Source: Rhodohalobacter sulfatireducens (GTDB lineage Bacteria > Bacteroidota > Rhodothermia > Balneolales > Balneolaceae). Taken from it: a stretch of 64,000 nucleotides of DNA. This document shows positions 19,101 through 27,500 of the stretch, piece after piece. The number at the start of each line of letters is the position of its first letter. Positions within the stretch are counted from its first letter, which is position 1. The translations under genes were made by a program, and so were the position numbers. The notes below the pieces were generated by a model. That model did no database searches and was not told the origin of the DNA. It saw nothing but the letters and a program-made list of their open reading frames with translations. Location: contig NZ_JAKLWS010000001.1 in assembly GCF_022012475.1 (NCBI RefSeq), positions 310,001 to 374,000 on the forward strand, read 5' to 3'.

Positions 19101-19145
19101 ATAAGCATCTGGTCGAGACGAGTGATTCGTGCGGCGGGGGAGTGA
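16119..19145 (+). CDS. RND efflux permease subunit (second)
   Basis: This is a second, divergent RND pump of 1008 residues with the same two-fold topology, beginning MHITDLSIRRPVSTLMIFVS. TM4 carries GMLVDNAVVVTENI, and TM10-12 carry GIVVNNGIVLIDHIN and GGKDRMRPILMTA. It lacks the extra cytoplasmic insert of the first permease. Two permeases behind one adaptor suggest either a hetero-oligomeric pump like MdtBC or two alternative pumps sharing the adaptor. A 289-base repeat-rich gap separates them. Confidence 0.92.
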   Translation: MHITDLSIRRPVSTLMIFVSLVVVGFIATRLVPLEFMPNITFPGAFVQLPYPNSTPKEINENIARPIEEVLATLSGIDRINSNSGEDNAGVVVIFNQGTDINLKAIEIKEKIESIRNQLPDDFEHYEIFKFQDGDEATLQLRISSERDLSDAYELLNRNLKQRIERIPGVGQVTLYGVEKKEIRVEINPDRITAYNIDLNELSNRLRQANFSISAGKITDSGMRYMVRPVGDLHGVEDIENLIIADNNIRVKDIATVKYTSPERNYARHLDQKYAVGLDITKESTANTVQVVDDVLTEIDEIGELPEMHGIEIYQMFNQADGILSSLRELFNAGMIGALLSIVVLYIFLRQVSTTLIVATAVPFSLIVTLGFFFFLDITLNILSMMGLMLAIGMLVDNAVVVTENIHRYQRKLSDPKNASVLGAKQVAIAVTAGTLTSIIVFLPNVVNESFISQHMYYIGMAIIISLLASLLISLTVIPLLASKIKPPEESRKKTFIDKLAVRYSAFLGWLLDRRKLSVFLITLLFFSGAIPLSFMSVDMFPRVEERQLNLQYNLNASYTLETVKESVERIEKYLYDNQEKFEIESVYTYYQPENANSTINLVPDDEAGKSVTQIKEEIEKDLPKIATGQPAFEYISRNSSEQVRVFVQGESMDVLEDLAEQVEWRLGQIEGFADVRSEAETGSDEVRLTVDHNRARNFGLTSSAVANMVSGAMRGQTIQRIRGPESEIDVVLAFQDVNRQTLDDLRDLPISVGNNQTVKLATLADFEQSPGAGRIFRENRKTSLGIGVNLDDITSEEARTEISKVMNQIVYPSGYSWSYGRSFGNDIEAMNVMLFNIGIAFFLIYLIMASLFESLLYPTSVISCIFFGVVGIFWFFFITGTNFDLMAFIGILILMGIVVNNGIVLIDHINHLRTEGLSRRDAVIQGGKDRMRPILMTAATTVLGLIPLCFGTTQIGGEGPPYFPMARAIVGGLTFSTVVTLIVLPSIYVILDDISIWSRRVIRAAGE

Positions 19146-19219
19146 TTATTTGAGAGGTTGTAAGAGCCGCATCTTTTGAGTAAACTTCATTTACTTAAGC
19201 TTATTCAGTTTACACAAGT

Positions 19220-19510
19220 ATGAAAACTTCATCCGACATAGAAAAGCAATTATTGGAATTAAAACCTGTACTCATCGAAAAATTCAAAGTGAGTAATATT
19301 GGTGTGTTTGGTTCCTACGCTAAAGGAGAACAATCTGATGCAAGTGATGTAGACATTCTGGTTGACCTTCAGGAACCACTGGGATGGGCTTTTTTTGAGC
19401 TTAAAGATTTCCTTGAATCTCACCTGAATCGATCTGTTGATTTGGTAACCCGGAATGCTTTAAAAAAGCAACTCAAAGAGTCTATCTTGAGTGAGACAAA
19501 GTTTGTATGA
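19220..19510 (+). CDS. mntA: MNT-family nucleotidyltransferase (MntA-type antitoxin)
   Basis: The 96-residue protein is a minimal nucleotidyltransferase with the signature GSYAKGEQSDASDVDILVDL, i.e. GSx10DxD with both metal-binding aspartates. In known MntA/HepT pairs, this enzyme AMPylates a tyrosine in the HEPN toxin and silences it. The reading frame looks intact. Its stop overlaps the start of the HepT-like gene by four bases. That partner is disrupted, so this antitoxin may now have no active target. Confidence 0.85.
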   Translation: MKTSSDIEKQLLELKPVLIEKFKVSNIGVFGSYAKGEQSDASDVDILVDLQEPLGWAFFELKDFLESHLNRSVDLVTRNALKKQLKESILSETKFV

Positions 19511-19856
19511 GTAAAAAGGACCGGGATTATTTGTTTTACTTAGAGGACATGCTGGATTCTATGGAACGAATCATGGAGTATACAGATGGATTAACGTTTG
19601 ATGAATTTCAAGAGAGCAATCTCATCACAGATGCAGTTATTCGAAATCTGGAAATTATCGGAGAAGCTTCCAAAAACGTTCCAGAAAAAAGTATCCTGCC
19701 ATTCCATGGAAAGAAATGTACGGCTTACGAAATTTCGTAGTCCTCGAATATTTTGGTATTGACTTTGAAAACATCTGGAAAATTATCATAGATGAGCTGC
19801 CTAAAAACATTCAGGATTTGAGAAAAATTGTCACTAAAGAATCGCAAGAGAGTTGA
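19507..19856 (+). pseudogene. hepT: HepT-like HEPN toxin gene, frameshifted and catalytic His lost
   Basis: The first 77 codons match the N-terminal half of HepT/DUF86 RNases (DRDYLFYLEDMLDSMERIMEY, and AVIRNLEIIGEASKNVP). The frame then closes at 19738-19740. The expected rest, YPAIPWKEMYGLRNFVVLEYFGID and on to a TGA at 19854-19856, is found in the -1 frame. The break is at a six-A run (19685-19690): one more A would restore Glu-Lys-Lys-Tyr-Pro. In addition the HEPN active motif RNxxxHxY reads RNFVVLEY, so His is replaced by Leu (CTC for CAC). Both changes predict loss of RNase activity. A sequencing error in the A-run cannot explain the His change. Confidence 0.82.
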
Positions 19857-19892
19857 GAATTGACGTCATCGCTATTAGATATTTAATAAGAC

Positions 19893-20963
19893 TTGAGAAA
19901 TTCAACTAAACCTAAAAAGAAGAAACGAATCGTTTGGCTCCTTAGAATAATCATGCCAATCGTTGCTATAATCAGTGCAGTGGTATTTGTACCCTGGAAC
20001 GGAGTTTTTGCATGGTTGGCTCCATTACCCGATACCATTCAGGAACAAGTAGATGATGCGATAGATCACGGACTGGATGGCATTATCGTGTATGTAGATG
20101 AACCGGGAAAGCCGTCAGCACTTTATCATGCCGGATGGAAAGACAGGTCAAATCAAGTACCCGCCGATCCGGAGGCATTGTTCAAGATTGCCAGTATCAG
20201 CAAATTGTATATTGCAGCTGCAACGGTAAAATTGGTTCACAACAGTAGCTTGTCATTAGATGACACACTTTCAGAGCACTTGCCGGAACTTGAGGGAAGG
20301 ATAGAAAATGCAGGCCAGATTACCCTCAGGATGTTATTGCAGCATCGCAGCGGAATACCCAATTTTGTAGACCAAGAAGAGTTCGACTGGTCCAAGTCAC
20401 ATACAGATATCGGTGAACATCTACAGCTTGTATTTAATAAACACGCGAATTTTGAATCTGACTCTCGCTATCAATACTCCAATACAAATTATCTGCTCAT
20501 TGGCCGTATTCTTGACAATGATTTGGGATATAGCCACCATCAATACATAAAAGAACAATTATTAGATCCACTTGGGCTCACCCATACGTACAATTTGCTC
20601 GGCCAGGTGAATTCCACTGATGTGGTCAGCGGCTATCATCATCCGTACGAAGGCGATACAAAAGAACTTGATTGGGTAACTCCCGGCGGATCGATGGTTG
20701 CTACAGCCCGGGATGTGGGAATATTCCTTCGGGCTTTACATGATGGTTCATTACTAAATAGTGACGAACAAGCTATCTATTCGTCTGTTTATGAATATGA
20801 GCATACAGGTTGGCTGCTTGGGTACTATAGCATCGCACGCTATCACAAAGAGATGGATACTGTAGTTGTTCAGTTTGTAAATACCACAGGTGAAAACACG
20901 TTAATGGTATCTAATATTGTATATAATCGCATAGTCAGAATCCTGTGTGACAATGAGAATTGA
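19893..20963 (+). CDS. Serine hydrolase, beta-lactamase/D-alanyl-D-alanine carboxypeptidase family
   Basis: This 356-residue protein is a penicillin-binding-protein-like serine hydrolase. One N-terminal membrane anchor (residues 13-35) follows a Lys-rich start. The active-site motifs are SISK (Ser101, Lys104) within FKIASISKLYIA, the YSN triad in YQYSNTNYLLIG, and an HTG-like motif, EHTGWLLGY, near the end. The frame opens with a TTG at 19893. The family includes esterases, peptidases and class C beta-lactamase relatives, so the substrate is open. It faces outwards if the helix is a signal anchor. No operon partner is evident. Confidence 0.88.
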   Translation: MRNSTKPKKKKRIVWLLRIIMPIVAIISAVVFVPWNGVFAWLAPLPDTIQEQVDDAIDHGLDGIIVYVDEPGKPSALYHAGWKDRSNQVPADPEALFKIASISKLYIAAATVKLVHNSSLSLDDTLSEHLPELEGRIENAGQITLRMLLQHRSGIPNFVDQEEFDWSKSHTDIGEHLQLVFNKHANFESDSRYQYSNTNYLLIGRILDNDLGYSHHQYIKEQLLDPLGLTHTYNLLGQVNSTDVVSGYHHPYEGDTKELDWVTPGGSMVATARDVGIFLRALHDGSLLNSDEQAIYSSVYEYEHTGWLLGYYSIARYHKEMDTVVVQFVNTTGENTLMVSNIVYNRIVRILCDNEN

Positions 20964-21022
20964 ATACCATTTTTTGATCTGCCAATTTCAAACTCCAGGA
21001 TCAATTTTTCGCCATTCTTACA

Positions 21023-21631
21023 TCAGCTCCCATTCTCTTCCAACCATTTTTTCATCAAATCAATATTCTCCTGCTTTCCTTCCTGAAGAAGGTTTCGACA
21101 GTATTCTGTGTGATATTGGTGTTTTTCCAATAAATCCAGCGCGCTTTTGTACCATACATGTGCAGGTATTTTTTTCCCGTAGTAACGCTTCATTTCAACC
21201 CACATCTTCTTATTTGTTTTTCTGAAATCTGAAGTTCCCAGGTTGAACAGGTCTGCATCAGCTACAATTTTAGCTGTCAATGTAGTTGGTTTGCTGAATA
21301 CTTTCGTTGCCAGAATTGCCTCTTTCACGTTTTTTATCAGTTCCTGGTTTGCATTCTCCTGTTTTAAAAATTCAACGGCCAGTTCTGCACTTTTAACTTC
21401 ATGCCCATTACTATGATACAACAGGTATCCCACATCATGAAACCATGCGGCAATATGTACTGCCTGGGTTTCCAGCTTATTTAGTTTATAGTGATTGGAA
21501 ATCTGGTCAGCAGCTTCTACAACTTTTTCAACATGTTCCAGGTCATGGTAAACAAAAATATCATCCAGGTGAGCCTCGTAGAGTTCACGGACATGCGTTT
21601 CCACTTTTTTAATGATCTCTTTGTTGTTCAT
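21023..21631 (-). CDS. HD-domain phosphohydrolase
   Basis: The 202-residue soluble protein has the HD metal site: His33 in DLEHVEKVV, His65-Asp66 in AAWFHDVGYL and a later Asp in ADADLFNLG. HD enzymes hydrolyse phosphoester bonds, often in nucleotides or cyclic nucleotides. In related bacteria I recall this type of HD domain fused in one polypeptide to the Pycsar-effector-like membrane domain that is encoded here by the next gene upstream. That gene ends 15 bases before this one starts, so they are almost certainly co-transcribed. A role in degrading a cyclic nucleotide signal is a reasonable inference, not shown. Confidence 0.85.
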   Translation of the reverse strand: MNNKEIIKKVETHVRELYEAHLDDIFVYHDLEHVEKVVEAADQISNHYKLNKLETQAVHIAAWFHDVGYLLYHSNGHEVKSAELAVEFLKQENANQELIKNVKEAILATKVFSKPTTLTAKIVADADLFNLGTSDFRKTNKKMWVEMKRYYGKKIPAHVWYKSALDLLEKHQYHTEYCRNLLQEGKQENIDLMKKWLEENGS

Positions 21632-21646
21632 TTGCCATGAAAAAAG

Positions 21647-22279
21647 TTAGAACCCGCTTCCACCTGAAACGAGAAAGTAAACAACCAGGTAGCTGGCTAC
21701 GGAAACAGCAAGTCCCCACATAAATACATTATAGGCAATTCGAAGAAGTCGAAATTTGGTTTCAAGTACGGTCCCAAGTCCGTGCAAATCCCTTGCCATT
21801 GTATTATAAAGTCGCTTACTATCTGCCATCAGCTCTTCAATACCAGTCACATAATCTTCGCGGCTGAGCTTATAGAAATTTCCAAAATAGAGAATGTTTG
21901 ATTTGTTGGCTCGAACATCTTCGAGAGTTACAGGTTCCTTACTTACTCGAGGGCGAGCTGCAAGAATGGAATAGATCAAAGCGGTCATGCAGGTAATCAA
22001 CATCAGAGAGGTCGGAATTAACAACCAGGGATTGGTATCAATTTTCGATGAAATAGAAGCGATGATAATGGAAATAATAATACCATTGATACTAATCATA
22101 ATATTAGACTTGTTGTCTGCAATGGCACTAAGCTCCACATGAGTTCTGTAAGAAGTTCGGAACATGTCCGAAACTCCTCTTTTAAGTGAACCCAGGTTTT
22201 TCTTGTCATCGTTCTCTTCCTGCTGACCCGATTCATTTGAAGAATCTTTTGGATCTTTTTTTTCTGGTTTGTCTGACAT
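21647..22279 (-). CDS. Pycsar-effector-like (DUF5706/PycTM) membrane protein
   Basis: The 210-residue protein has a charged, disordered N-terminus (residues 1-30). Next comes the segment RTSYRTHVELSAIADNKS, which is typical of the Pycsar TM-effector family, and two helices at about 58-79 and 84-108. A cytoplasmic helical part follows (NILYFGNFYKLSREDYVTG and MARDLHGLGTVLETKFRLLR), then a last helix at 181-205. PycTM effectors are thought to damage the membrane when they receive cCMP or cUMP. Here it lies between a class III cyclase gene and an HD hydrolase gene on the same strand. The family assignment is from motif memory; the cyclic-nucleotide response is inference. Confidence 0.75.
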   Translation of the reverse strand: MSDKPEKKDPKDSSNESGQQEENDDKKNLGSLKRGVSDMFRTSYRTHVELSAIADNKSNIMISINGIIISIIIASISSKIDTNPWLLIPTSLMLITCMTALIYSILAARPRVSKEPVTLEDVRANKSNILYFGNFYKLSREDYVTGIEELMADSKRLYNTMARDLHGLGTVLETKFRLLRIAYNVFMWGLAVSVASYLVVYFLVSGGSGF

Positions 22280-22392
22280 AATGATCAGCCGATATTTATG
22301 TTTAAATCATTTTAAATTTTTGCCTTTGGAGGATATCAACCATTTTGAGTTATCTCCTCAGCAAATTTTTTGAGAATCTTTTTTAAAGAAGT

Positions 22393-24354
22393 TTACTTAT
22401 TAATTCCAATTTTTTCATTTGCCAGTCCTAACTGTCCTTCAATTTCTTTATAGTGTGGATCATCCTTCAGGTCTTTGATGAAGGGGAGTGAATGAATCAA
22501 CAATACTCCTCCTAATTTTGCATCCACAGCTTTTTGCAGATACTCAAAAGCCAGGTCATTATTTCCCAAAGCCGCGTAAACCATCGCAAAATCAAGCGAC
22601 AGATTGTGATTTGGCTCCTCCTTTTCTCTTTCTTTCAGCCGGTTGATATTTTCCTCAGCCAATACCTTGTCTCCCATTTCAGCGTAAATATATGCGAGCT
22701 GAGAAGCTCCCCTGTATTTTGAGTCGATCAGTTTTGCGTACTTTTTAATCATACGTAAAGCTTTGTCATATTTCTTTTGGCTTGCATATACCGCGGCCTT
22801 TCCTTCGTATGCTGCCCTGAACATTTTATCCAATTCCAAAGCTTCGTTAAAAGCATTCAAGGCTTTTTCATATTTGCCCATGACCCAATGGGCACGCCCT
22901 GACTCCAACAATGCCGGGAGTGAAAGAGGATCGATCTTAACGGCCGCATCGGCCTGATCCAGCATTTTATCATAATCACCAATAATGCGATAGTACAAAG
23001 ACAGTGCCTGGCGAGCTTCACTGTTATCCGGTTCCATAGTAATAGCTTTACGGAAATTGGCTTCGGCTGAGTTAAAATCCCACTTAAATAACAGGTTCAC
23101 ATATCCCAGGGCTATATAAGAATCAGCCCGGGTATTATTTAGTTCTATCGCCATGAGAGCATGTTTTTCAGCAATCATAAAAGCTAGCTTACTCTGCATA
23201 TGGCCAATGGTTCCAAGGAAGGTGTAACAATTTGCCAGCGAGGCCATTGCATTAACATACGTATCGCACTCCTCAATAGCCCGGTCAAAATAATCAATCG
23301 CTTTAAACACAGCTTCGGGCGTTCTCTTATTCCAGTAGTACAAACCCTGCAGGTAGTAGTTATAGGCTTCTACACTATTCGTTGAAGATTCGTAGATTTT
23401 TTTCTTATCCTGATCGGAGAGACTATCCTCAAGTTTATCCACAATTTTCCGGGCAATTTCGTCCTGGAAAGCAAAAATATCCTGCATATCTCCATCAAAA
23501 TTATTGGACCAGATGTGAAAGCCATCATCGGCATTGATCAACTGGGCTGTAACCCGAATTTTATTCCCTACCTTGCGTACACTGCCCTCCAAAACTGTAC
23601 TTACATTCAACTCTTTACCAATCTCCCGCACATCTTTAATCTCTTTCTTATATGCAAACACAGAAGTTCTGGATGCCACTTTCAAATCTTTAATGGTTGT
23701 AAGCGCATTAATAATCTCTTCCGTAATGCCATCGCTAAAATATTCGGTGTCTTTTTCCCGGCTGTAGTTGGTAAAAGGGAGAACCGCTATACTATTGTGA
23801 TTTGTACCCGTAAGCTTCTGCACATAGGATTGAGTAGGAACATTAAAGCCCTCATCAGCCACGGCATGAATACCTATCGGCATATAAATATTCTTGAGTT
23901 CATGTTTCCCAAATGATTCAAACCTGAAGCCGGGTTGATTTTTAATCTCGTCCACAACTTTCTCGGAGAGCATAACTGAGCCGGGAAGGCCGAGCCCCTG
24001 AACCCGTGCAGCAATATTTACCGCATCGCCATAGATTCCTTCATCATCATACATCACATCCCCCATATGGATGCCAATTCGCAGGGGAACTAACGGCTGA
24101 TTATTCAATTCTCTTTGAATATCCCGGGCACAATTCACGGCATCCAACGCACTGCCAAACATCATCAGAGTGCCATCCCCATAGTACTGCATTACCTCAC
24201 CGTGATATTTCAGCAGGAGATCTTTAATTACAGCTCGCTGCCGGTCTCTCAATAATTTGGCATTTTGCTCATCCTCATGCATCATTTTTGAGTAGCCGAC
24301 GATATCGGCAAACATCACGGCGGCAAGTAATCGTATATTATTTTGTTGATTCAT
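22393..24354 (-). CDS. Class III nucleotide cyclase with TolB-like and TPR regions
   Basis: The 653-residue protein has an N-terminal class III cyclase domain (1-170), a TolB-like domain (about 190-310, starting NSIAVLPFTNYSREKDTEYF), and a long array of TPR helices to the C-terminus. The two metal aspartates are Asp17 (FADIVGYS) and Asp60 (YYGDGTLMMF). Asn113 and Arg117 of NIAARV fit the transition-state residues. The position four residues before Asp60, which is Lys in adenylate cyclases, is Gln56, so the product need not be cAMP. No signal peptide is present. It is the upstream gene of the cluster with the Pycsar-like membrane protein (113-base gap) and the HD hydrolase. Cyclases of this TolB-TPR type also occur alone, so the link is a hypothesis. 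Confidence 0.85.
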   Translation of the reverse strand: MNQQNNIRLLAAVMFADIVGYSKMMHEDEQNAKLLRDRQRAVIKDLLLKYHGEVMQYYGDGTLMMFGSALDAVNCARDIQRELNNQPLVPLRIGIHMGDVMYDDEGIYGDAVNIAARVQGLGLPGSVMLSEKVVDEIKNQPGFRFESFGKHELKNIYMPIGIHAVADEGFNVPTQSYVQKLTGTNHNSIAVLPFTNYSREKDTEYFSDGITEEIINALTTIKDLKVASRTSVFAYKKEIKDVREIGKELNVSTVLEGSVRKVGNKIRVTAQLINADDGFHIWSNNFDGDMQDIFAFQDEIARKIVDKLEDSLSDQDKKKIYESSTNSVEAYNYYLQGLYYWNKRTPEAVFKAIDYFDRAIEECDTYVNAMASLANCYTFLGTIGHMQSKLAFMIAEKHALMAIELNNTRADSYIALGYVNLLFKWDFNSAEANFRKAITMEPDNSEARQALSLYYRIIGDYDKMLDQADAAVKIDPLSLPALLESGRAHWVMGKYEKALNAFNEALELDKMFRAAYEGKAAVYASQKKYDKALRMIKKYAKLIDSKYRGASQLAYIYAEMGDKVLAEENINRLKEREKEEPNHNLSLDFAMVYAALGNNDLAFEYLQKAVDAKLGGVLLIHSLPFIKDLKDDPHYKEIEGQLGLANEKIGINK

Positions 24355-24515
24355 CCCAGGTTTTTACAATAGCGCTTAACGAGAAGCCGAAAAGATATGC
24401 CCTGCCTAAACGCTACCAGATAATTATTTTCTAAAATTGAATATATGAAGATTTATCAAACGATATTCAATTCCTGTAGTTGCAACTCAAAATAGAGTTC
24501 ACCATTTAAATTGTA

Positions 24516-27500
24516 TCAGAACAAGAATCCGGTTTTAATGGTATATAGCGATCCATCCTCTGAAAAGCCAATCGCCGTATTGATCAGGAGGGAATCAAAC
24601 ATATTAAACCATATCCCTCCTCCATATCCATAGTGCCAGACTGATGACGACTCTCTATCAACCCAAACTCGACCTGTATCAAAAAAGCCGTTTAGGCCTA
24701 CTCTTCCGCCCAAAAAATAGTTGTAGAAATCAAACAATTCGAGTCTCAGTTCGGTATTGTTGAAAAATGAGGATCGTCCTGAAAACCGCCGCCCGTTGAA
24801 ACCTCTCAAATTTGTTGTTCCGCCTATAGTATTTGCTTCGTAAAATGGGAAATCCCCAAAAGTATGATTCCCACCGGATCGGTTTGCAATAGTAACCTGC
24901 CGATCAGTTTGAAGAGAAAAGTACAACTCCAATTCCGATTTCAAGCGGGTAAAACTCTGATCTGTATTCACTATTCCCAGGTTAACATCCCCCTCAGTTA
25001 AAAGACGAAACCCTTCTCGGGGATTTTGACCGTCGTCCAAGTCTGAAAATTTCAGACCGGCCGTAATGCCACTGAACAACTGCTCTTTGAATTCGCCTGC
25101 CGGAATCTCAAGGTTTGGATCGGAGAGTATGTTGTCCGGATCCTGTTCCACATTTGTTGCCCGAATATGAATACCCGTGTAAAATTCCATGATGTTTTTA
25201 TTGAGAACAAACCGCGGCTCCACAGAATATTGATAAAGACGGGCGCGATAGTAGTTCAGCGACCGGTCTTCGAGAGTGGTTTCATTCCCCAACCCAAAAA
25301 AGTTTTTATAGCTTTTGGGAAAGAAAAATTGGGCATCGAAATCAACTCTTCGGTTCGACGTTGCACTGCTCTGCAGGTACCATGCTCCATCATAGCGAAT
25401 ATTTGCTGCGCCGGTTGAGGGAGACACATTGGCACGTAGAAAATGACGGGAAGACGGGTTTTTTCGAAACCCGTGGCGAATAATTTCTGGCCCCCCTCCC
25501 AAAAATAGCCCGTCTTTAGAGTTGTAATCGAAATAAAGTCCTGCTAGAGTGGTATTCCATCGAAAATCAGACTTATAATTATAACTCACATTCTCAGCCT
25601 GATTCGCCAGTTTTACTTTTGAATTCGGCCCGCGATTGATATGATTTCCGGTTTCAGTATCATATATAAACACCGTGCGGCGAATTCCCTTTTTGGGAGT
25701 TTCATCGAAATACTCATCTTCACCCGAACCACCGGATATCCTGATTTTTATTGGATTTGATGATACACCTGTAATCCTGAACTGGTCGCGGCCGCCCATT
25801 CCGTAAAGACGTAATTCGTCAGTCTCACCGGCAGCAAATATTCGTTCAAAATATTGCTCCCTTCGTTCACCCCCGCCCGATAGCTTGTAAACTCTCACCA
25901 AAATCTCATCCTCAGTCAAAACGTCCACCCGGAACAACTCACGCTTGTTACTACCCGGAATGGAGACAACTCCCGAAATCAATTCGTAATATCTTTCTGC
26001 AACATCCGGTAGTTGATCCCGACGAGCTTTCAGGATTCGGATCGTCTCATCACCATACTTTTCAAATACAGGATCGGGATAATTCTGGACAGCTTCTTCA
26101 ATCACAGCATCCGTCAGCGATTTCTCAATATCCAAAGCAATCTCCAGCCATTCTGTTCTTGTAACCTGGTTGGTAAACAGGCGGGTTAAAGCTAAAGAAT
26201 TGAAATTTAGCCCTTTGAGATTTCCATAACTATCTGAAAAGTTCTGATACTGGAAAAATGGGCCCAAAACTCTGGCGGTACTTGGAAGCAGGCCGGTCAT
26301 TCTCATCATAGCTACATCCCGATCGCGTGGAATCGGTTTATAGATTTTGCCTTTTTCATCCTCGGGTTCAAAAGAAGCCCACCTCCATTGATCACTGTGG
26401 CGGTCCCAATCAGCCAGAAGCATGTCCAGCAGCCGTGCGCGCGCAAACTCTTTTTGATCCACCCGATGGTCGATATCCCCGTCCAGCTCGCGAAATAGCT
26501 CCGTACTGCTCAAAATTTCATCTGAATTTCCTACGCTTTCAACATCACTCATGTCACCGTTGGGGCGCTCTTCAAACAGTGCCAGCTCCCCGCTGATCTC
26601 GTTAGTGTAATCTCCAAGCTTAGGATCATCGGGAACAAAGTATATTGTTGGATTGGTATGGTACACTCCGGCAGCATCAGCGAGATCGGGAATTACCAAA
26701 GCGGCATAGGGATTAATGATTGAAAACTGATCCTGGGCAACATCCAGGGCAAAGGTTTTTCTAAGATTATCATCCCAAATCCTTCCGGCACGCTTATCAA
26801 CTGAACGGAGCACATAATCCCGGCCGTCTTCCCTCTCAAGGTGTAACGTTGTTGACTGGCCCTTTCCACCCATCCGAACAGGGGTCAACCCCCCTTCAAG
26901 CTCAGTTACGTCAAAAAGAGGAAATTCATTTTCAACGGACCAGTACTTTCGATTATGCTTTCCAATCAACCATTCAAACAGTCGGCTTTTGCCATCATAC
27001 CGGGGGTTTGCTGCAACGGTTCGAGTGCTGTCTGAATAATTGATGTCGGGGACAGACTCGGCAATGGCTTCATCAGAAAAAGCAACTTCAAATGGCGGCT
27101 TTAATTGGGTTTTATAGAGCAGGGTTCCGGTTGAGCCGTCTCCTTTTGGGGCCCACGCTTCCATCCACACGGAACCGTCGGCGTAATATTGAACGGTGAT
27201 AAAACCTCTGCTTCCGTATGTAAATTCTGCACCCCTTCCATGAGAAATATAGCTTCTCTTACTACCCGCCCCACTCACTATATAGTGATGATTTACTCGC
27301 TTTACCTCCTGCCGATGATATTGCAAACCATGTGAATGGCCGGCAACATAGATCATATCTTCCAGTTCGGTTGCACTGAACAACTCTTGCATTGCATCGG
27401 CCATCTTTTTGTAATGATGATGAATCACATCCTGCCTAAGACCAAACACTCTTCGATAGAGTACATAAAAACTCCCAAAAACGGGTGGCTTTAGATGAGC

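Noticed and set aside
19684-19692. Programmed -1 frameshift at the A-run of the HepT-like gene
   Set aside because: The A AAA AAG heptamer is not in the phase needed for the classical tandem slip. Single P-site slippage remains possible, but the catalytic His is also lost, so decay is the simpler reading.
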